A stretch of DNA of 64,000 nt, taken from NCBI GenBank assembly GCA_963735175.1, contig CAVTJX010000016.1, positions 62,001 to 126,000 on the forward strand, given 5' to 3'. Of the stretch, positions 59,619 to 64,000 are shown in pieces (positions within the stretch are counted from its first letter, which is position 1; each line of letters starts with the position of its first letter). Below the pieces are notes generated by a model. That model made no database searches, had not been told where the DNA came from, and worked only from the letters and a program-made list of their open reading frames with translations. The translations under genes and the position numbers were made by a program. Origin of the DNA: CAVTJX01 sp963735175. GTDB taxonomy: Bacteria > Electryoneota > RPQS01.

Positions 59619-60932
59619 TTACACGCCGCGCGAGAGCAGCTTCCGGCGCCGTTCCAGCAAGACACTGACGGCATAGCTCGCCAGCAGGAGCAGCATGACC
59701 ACTGGGATGATGCGGTAGCGTGGAAGCACGAGTACCGGAACATAGAGAACTATATACCCGAGATAGATCAGCGGAAAGACTGGATCGAGTTTGCGACGTC
59801 GAATGGCGATGACAATGCCGGGGATTGACACGAGTAGAAGCAGGATGTACCCCGCACGATAAACGATATTTCGCGCAATCGGATGAGTCGGATCAAACCA
59901 GAGAAAGTACCAGAGGCGTTTGGCACACAGGCTGGCGTATTCCACGGGGTAGTTCATTACGAAGCGGCGCACTTCCGCGCGGTAGGCTTTGTCACGGCCC
60001 CACTCGTCTGGCGGCAGCATGCGGTTCATATAGTCCTGATAATAAGCGGGCGCTTCCTGCCAGACATATTTGCCGTCGAGGGTCTTATCGGTACCCGTCG
60101 CGCCGTGATGATTGGCAATCCACATGGTAATGCCATAGCCGTTGCGGATCGGCACGAAGTGTTTGTGAACCACCGTATTCCGGATCATCCACGGCAAGAG
60201 AATGAGCAGCACTACCGCCGCGTAAGGCACAATGTGCGAACCGAACACCCGGTTTAAAGGCCGCTTTTCCCAGAGCAGCATTACGCCCGTCGCCGCAATG
60301 ACCACGGCCGCGCCTTCCTTGATCAGCATGTTGATCCCGCCAACAAGGCCCAGCATGACGGCCAGTTTCACCGCTTGCCTGGATCCGGCGTCCGTGTCCC
60401 GTAATCGGAGATAAAGGTACAGCATCCACAATACGAGTACAACATAGAGAAACTCGGGATCGGGCCGGGAATGCAGGTACAGCATTTCCGGGAAGAAGGT
60501 ATACGCGACGGCGAAGATCTTCCCTGTTCTCGCGGAAAACATCTCGCGCCCGAGCAGATAGGCGGGCAGCACGCCCGACGCCGCTACTGCTGCCTGCGCC
60601 ACATACATCGCCAGAAAGTTTGCGTGGGAGAGCCCCATCCAGAGCCAGCACCAGAATACGTATCCGGGCGGGAGAAACGAGCTGGGCTGGAGGACCGTTC
60701 GATCCCATTCATTAAATGAATATCCTTTGCCTTCAAGAATATTCTTTGCGATCACCATATACTCGTAATAGACGGAGTGGTTATCCCCGAACAGCAACGA
60801 GACGGCAATCCGCGCAGCCAATCCGGCGGCGAATAAAAGCAGCAGGAATTTCCACGGCAGCATGCCGGCGCGACGAGAACCTCCAGTGGATTCGCGGTCG
60901 GGATCACCGGTCAGGAGTGTCATCGGAAACAT
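59619..60932 (-). CDS. Polytopic GT39/GT-C-like membrane protein, type B (copy 2)
   Basis: 437 aa and intact. Helix pattern and key segments match copy 1: DNHSVYYEYMVIAKNILEGK, FLPPGYVFWCWLWMGLS, LHSRPDPEFLYVVLVLWMLY, GYGITMWIANHHGATGTDKT and VLPRYRIIPVVMLLLLASYA. This copy shows the full length of the family. The shared NHHGA(S/T)GT segment lies in a large periplasmic loop. It is separated from the GT2 gene by about 40 nt. Confidence 0.8.
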   Translation of the reverse strand: MFPMTLLTGDPDRESTGGSRRAGMLPWKFLLLLFAAGLAARIAVSLLFGDNHSVYYEYMVIAKNILEGKGYSFNEWDRTVLQPSSFLPPGYVFWCWLWMGLSHANFLAMYVAQAAVAASGVLPAYLLGREMFSARTGKIFAVAYTFFPEMLYLHSRPDPEFLYVVLVLWMLYLYLRLRDTDAGSRQAVKLAVMLGLVGGINMLIKEGAAVVIAATGVMLLWEKRPLNRVFGSHIVPYAAVVLLILLPWMIRNTVVHKHFVPIRNGYGITMWIANHHGATGTDKTLDGKYVWQEAPAYYQDYMNRMLPPDEWGRDKAYRAEVRRFVMNYPVEYASLCAKRLWYFLWFDPTHPIARNIVYRAGYILLLLVSIPGIVIAIRRRKLDPVFPLIYLGYIVLYVPVLVLPRYRIIPVVMLLLLASYAVSVLLERRRKLLSRGV

Positions 60933-60985
60933 ATTGGGAGACCGTCCATGAAAGAAGCGCAGTAATCGAGCAGAGCGAATGTCAA

Positions 60986-62453
60986 TCAGCGCGCAGTATT
61001 CCTTTGAAAGAGTACAAAATCATGTGACCAGACGGTTGGGATCTGGTCTACGGGCGGAAACACAAGGGACGTATCTCCGTGTTCAGAGAACCGCACAACC
61101 GGGCGATAGACTGCGGCGAATTCCGGAGACAGAATCACTCTCATTTGCTCACGCGTATAGGTCATCAGCGCCCAATCGGGTTGCTCGCCGCGCAGGATCT
61201 GCTGCGGGTCACAGTGATACTTATCCAAAGACGGAGGATAAACCAGCCCCGGGCCGTCGAAGACACGCGCACCGGTGTAGAGACCAAACGCGCCGAAATC
61301 GACACCATAAACCGATTGTGTCCGCCACTCCCTGCCCGCTGTCCATTGACGCATCCGCGGGTGGACAAACGTCCGCAGACGATCCGGACCGGTATGGGCG
61401 CTCAGGAGTGCCCAGAACGCGACTACCACCAGGCTCAGCAGAGCGGGCGACGACAGCCGTCTGACGAGCGCCGGCTTTGGCAAGCGCTCCAGCAGCGCGC
61501 CGCCGGCCACTCCCACAACCAGGCACTTATAGAAGTACACGGGCACACAGTACCACGCCCACAGGTAAGCGTTCGTCCCAATCCACGCCGCAACCAGTAG
61601 CAGCGACCAGATTCCATACAGGCGCACCAACGCCGAACGTTTCCAGGCCAGCGGCAGTCCCAATCACCATCCCGATCGTCAGCAACGCTTGAATCGGATC
61701 GGTCTTCGGAAAGATTACCAGTTCAACCGTTCGCGTGAACGCGCGCGTAAAAGCGAACTTGCCGCGCACCGACTGCGGAATCAGCGTCCCGTAATACACG
61801 TATTCGATCCCGACCCCCGCCACCACGATGGCGGCGCCGATGAGGCAGGGTCGCCACGGAAATCGTCTGTCTCGAAACCAGAGATACGCGATCAGCGCCA
61901 ACGCGAACAGGAGCGCTTCCGGACGCAAAAAATAGCAGAGGCCCGCGATGACGGCGGCCGAACTCGTCCGGCTGCGGAGGGCCAGCACACTCGCCGCGAC
62001 GGTGCCCAATAGGAACAGCGAACTTTCCATCCCGCCCACAGCCGTTTTCGCCAGATACGGATCAATCGCAAAGAGGAACAGCGTCACGGTGCCGGCCAGT
62101 GGCAGCCGTTCCGCCAGCATCTGCCGCCAGATCATCCAAGCCACCGCGACTTCTGCGAGGAGTCCCAGGATTCGCGAGGACCACTCGATGCCGAACCCCA
62201 GTCCGTAGGGAACAGCCAGGAGCATACCCCAGAGCGGCGATGTGATCCCCTGTACCTTCTCCCCAAGGTTATAAACGAAGCCGCCGCCATCCACCAGATT
62301 CATCGAATAGCGGTAGGTGATGAACGAGTCGTCAAAAATCTGGAACGAGTACATGGCCACGATTCGCGCTGCCGCCACGGCGGCAAGCAGCCAGACGACG
62401 AGGTCCGACCGAGAGGAAGACGCGAAGACTGATGAAAGTGGCTTAGGCGGCAC
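60986..62453 (-). CDS. Polytopic GT-C-like glycosyltransferase, type A (copy 2), one frameshift
   Basis: About 488 aa over a shift near 61655, GTG start at 62453. FDDSFITYRYSMNLVDGGGF and VYNLGEKVQGITSPLWGMLL match the type A copy at 55897-57416, as do KTAVGGMESSLFLLGTVAAS, GTLIPQSVRGKFAFTRAF and DFGAFGLYTGARVFDGPGLV. Its C-terminus ends DFVLFQRNTAR, which marks where the other copy should end. It is the first gene of the glycan cluster. Confidence 0.75.
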
Positions 62454-62556
62454 GATTTGGGGGGAAGAAGACGTTCGCTGGCCCTCGGAATTTTTTGACG
62501 GGCAAGGCGTAGCAGATGGGTCGAAAGAGATAAGTAAATAAAACTTGCCAATAAAG

Positions 62557-62591
62557 CAAGAGCCCCGGATCCAGGGGATCAGGGGCTCTTG
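62557..62591 (-). terminator. Strong hairpin terminator after the 5S-like remnant
   Basis: A 10-bp perfect stem, CAAGAGCCCC/GGGGCTCTTG, around a 15-nt loop with an inner GATCC/GGATC pair. The minus strand continues TTTATTGG. No plus-strand gene ends here, so it serves minus-strand transcripts from 62.6-62.8 kb. Confidence 0.8.
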
Positions 62592-62600
62592 TAATAAATT

Positions 62601-62700
62601 CCCGCTAACGTCCTACTCTCCCAGCCAGCCCAGGTACATACGGCCCAAACAGGAACCCCGTTACCCTAGCCGGTTCACCCCGAGTGCCATAAAGGCCATA
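62601..62700 (-). rRNA. 5S rRNA-like remnant (3' end recognisable, 5' half degenerate)
   Basis: On the minus strand the 3' end reads TGGGAGAGTAGGACGTTAGC, the usual 3' part of 5S rRNA, and TATGTACCTGGG lies where 5S has the GATGGTACTG loop. Upstream of this the match fades. The 5' strand expected to pair with ACGTTAGCGGG is not found within 100 nt. A terminator follows at once, as after real 5S genes. It is likely a truncated or decayed 5S gene, or another small RNA with a similar tail. No 23S or 16S is adjacent. Confidence 0.4.
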
Positions 62701-62740
62701 TTTAATGATTAATCTCAAATCGCTTAGATACGCCTAAAAT

Positions 62741-64000
62741 TCACCCGGTTCTTCTAAGAGATTGCCACATTCTGTTGAATTCGGACGATTGTTCTGCCAA
62801 CTCAGCAAGAACCTCAGTAGCAAACTCACTGCCGAGTCTCTCGGACATTTTCTCACCGAACTGATGGTCCCAATATAGACTTCCCAGAAGCAGCTGACCT
62901 TGCTCAATCCCAGTCGCGTCGAAGACAAACTCAAACAGCCTTATTCCGTTGTGGTTCGCGACAGCCCTCCATACATATCTTGGCATCGGTTTGTGTAGAA
63001 CGCTCAGCTTAACTGAGCGAGAGTCATTAGAATACTCATTTCGAATATGGGAACGAAAGTGCGTGAGATCACTCAAGAAGATATCCCATTCCAGATTCTT
63101 GAGTTCTACTAATTCAAAATATCCACTTAGAAATCGCAAAGCTTCGTCGATGGCAAGAGTTCTTTCCACTATCGCGCTGTATGGAATGCGGATTTTATGG
63201 TATAACGGAACAATTAAAGTCTCTGGTGCAAAAAATAAATTACCGGGCTGGCCGTTGCGATCCAGCCACGATGTCGCTATGCAGGCACGCTGCTTTAAAT
63301 TTCCATCGATTTTCACCCGGCGCTGCTCATCAAGAAACTCAAGGCGGGAGAATGGGCCAATTTGGTCATCGTGAGCGTAGATTTTCTCGATTCTCTCTGG
63401 CACAAGCAGTAACTCGTGATTCTCCACTTTGAGCGCCTTTGGAGCACCACTCTGTAGACTGTATCCGGCGAGTGCGATTGCATGATACCCTTCAAAAATC
63501 GGTTGTTCAACGTTCGTGAGATCATGAATGGAGACGATCAAGAGAACCGGTATTCCGAATTGGAGGTAGGCATACACATTAGCCTTTAGATGTGCATGAT
63601 CTGGCTCTTCGTCTAATTGTATTGAGAAAGGCATTAGGCTATACGATTTGAGCGCGCGGACGATCTGCGCCATTGTAAGCCCCTTGGAGACCATCAACTT
63701 GATGTCTTTAGTCGGATGTTCATCCGCCGCGATTGTAATTTCCGAAGGTGTTGGTATGGGGTGATGATATACTATTCCTGTAGCGTGTAACGTTGTCCAG
63801 ATCGCTGAGGTTGCACACGCAGAGACAACAGTATCCTGCTCCTGAAATGCGAGTGTGGTGACATGAAGAGGGAGCCCGCACAAGTCAACTGAATATTTCC
63901 GCTCAATTGGGTATGAACGTCGACCTTCCGGCTCATAAGTCCGCAAGCAAGTGCGTCCGATCACCGTATTCGGTAATGGACGAACGACAATAAAGCCAAG
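62741..64000 (-). CDS. Unknown protein with papain/C39-like peptidase signature, 5' end outside window
   Basis: At least 420 aa; the frame is open to the window edge, so the GTG at 63964 need not be the start. FQEQDTVVSACATSAIWTTL has the Q...C spacing of C39/papain-like cysteine peptidases. A possible catalytic histidine follows in FEGYHAIALAGY, with KVENHELLLVPERIEKIYAH after it. The C-terminal half is alpha/beta without known motifs. Codon use and base content are clearly AT-richer than elsewhere in the window, a sign of recent transfer. It ends 40 nt before the 5S-like remnant. Peptidase activity is inference. Confidence 0.6.
   Translation of the reverse strand, partial: LGFIVVRPLPNTVIGRTCLRTYEPEGRRSYPIERKYSVDLCGLPLHVTTLAFQEQDTVVSACATSAIWTTLHATGIVYHHPIPTPSEITIAADEHPTKDIKLMVSKGLTMAQIVRALKSYSLMPFSIQLDEEPDHAHLKANVYAYLQFGIPVLLIVSIHDLTNVEQPIFEGYHAIALAGYSLQSGAPKALKVENHELLLVPERIEKIYAHDDQIGPFSRLEFLDEQRRVKIDGNLKQRACIATSWLDRNGQPGNLFFAPETLIVPLYHKIRIPYSAIVERTLAIDEALRFLSGYFELVELKNLEWDIFLSDLTHFRSHIRNEYSNDSRSVKLSVLHKPMPRYVWRAVANHNGIRLFEFVFDATGIEQGQLLLGSLYWDHQFGEKMSERLGSEFATEVLAELAEQSSEFNRMWQSLRRTG

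Overview
The window is a GC-rich segment of a Gram-negative bacterial chromosome, most likely from the FCB superphylum (Fibrobacterota-Chlorobi-Bacteroidota and related candidate phyla). The evidence is indirect. Two exported proteins end in a type IX secretion C-terminal sorting domain, there is a GldA/GldF/GldG-like ABC module, KDO synthesis genes (kdsA, kdsB) imply an outer membrane, and a complete type IV pilus cluster is controlled by sigma-54. No 16S rRNA or other phylogenetic marker is present, so the phylum is an inference. Nearly all genes lie on the minus strand.

Layout. 1-12.2 kb: a type IV pilus locus transcribed leftwards in the order pilB, a degenerate cyclase-like gene, pilT, pilC, pilS, pilR, pilA, then a second NtrC-type regulator and a lipoprotein with bacterial Ig-like repeats. 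pilA has its own near-perfect sigma-54 promoter, and a second sigma-54-like site precedes pilB. 12.2-19.9 kb: ychF, a DUF1801 gene, a large fused nuclease-methyltransferase restriction enzyme, a repeat-bearing spacer, a Cys-rich exported protein, a DUF1385 membrane protein and rpmE. 20.2-23.5 kb: a T9SS cargo protein, a DUF2975/XRE pair, tRNA-Pro(UGG) and an orphan zinc-ribbon/HTH protein. 23.7-30.2 kb, plus strand: threonine catabolism, with tdh and kbl flanking two paralogous APC permeases. 30.3-39.4 kb: a tightly overlapped operon gatC-kdsB-pyrG-icd-like-kdsA-folB-folK-dNK-small ORF-ridA-DUF5683-PRODH-methyltransferase. 39.4-47.6 kb: a heterodimeric ABC exporter and the Gld-type ABC module with DUF4340. 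47.7-53.7 kb: a PEGA-domain Ser/Thr kinase, a GAF-sigma-54 activator, a lipoprotein and a second T9SS cargo. 53.8-54.0 kb: a SelW-like gene whose CxxC position is encoded by an in-frame TGA, a candidate selenoprotein. 54.1-62.5 kb: a cell-surface glycan cluster (Wzi-like protein, four polytopic GT-C-like proteins and one GT2). 62.6-64.0 kb: a 5S-like remnant with a terminator, followed by an AT-rich gene that runs off the window.

About twenty genes, including housekeeping genes such as ychF, folK and ridA, are broken by single-base shifts, several of them at short homopolymers, while neighbours such as pyrG, pilB and tdh are intact. I read this mainly as indel error in the assembly. Broken genes are therefore annotated as single loci spanning the shifts.
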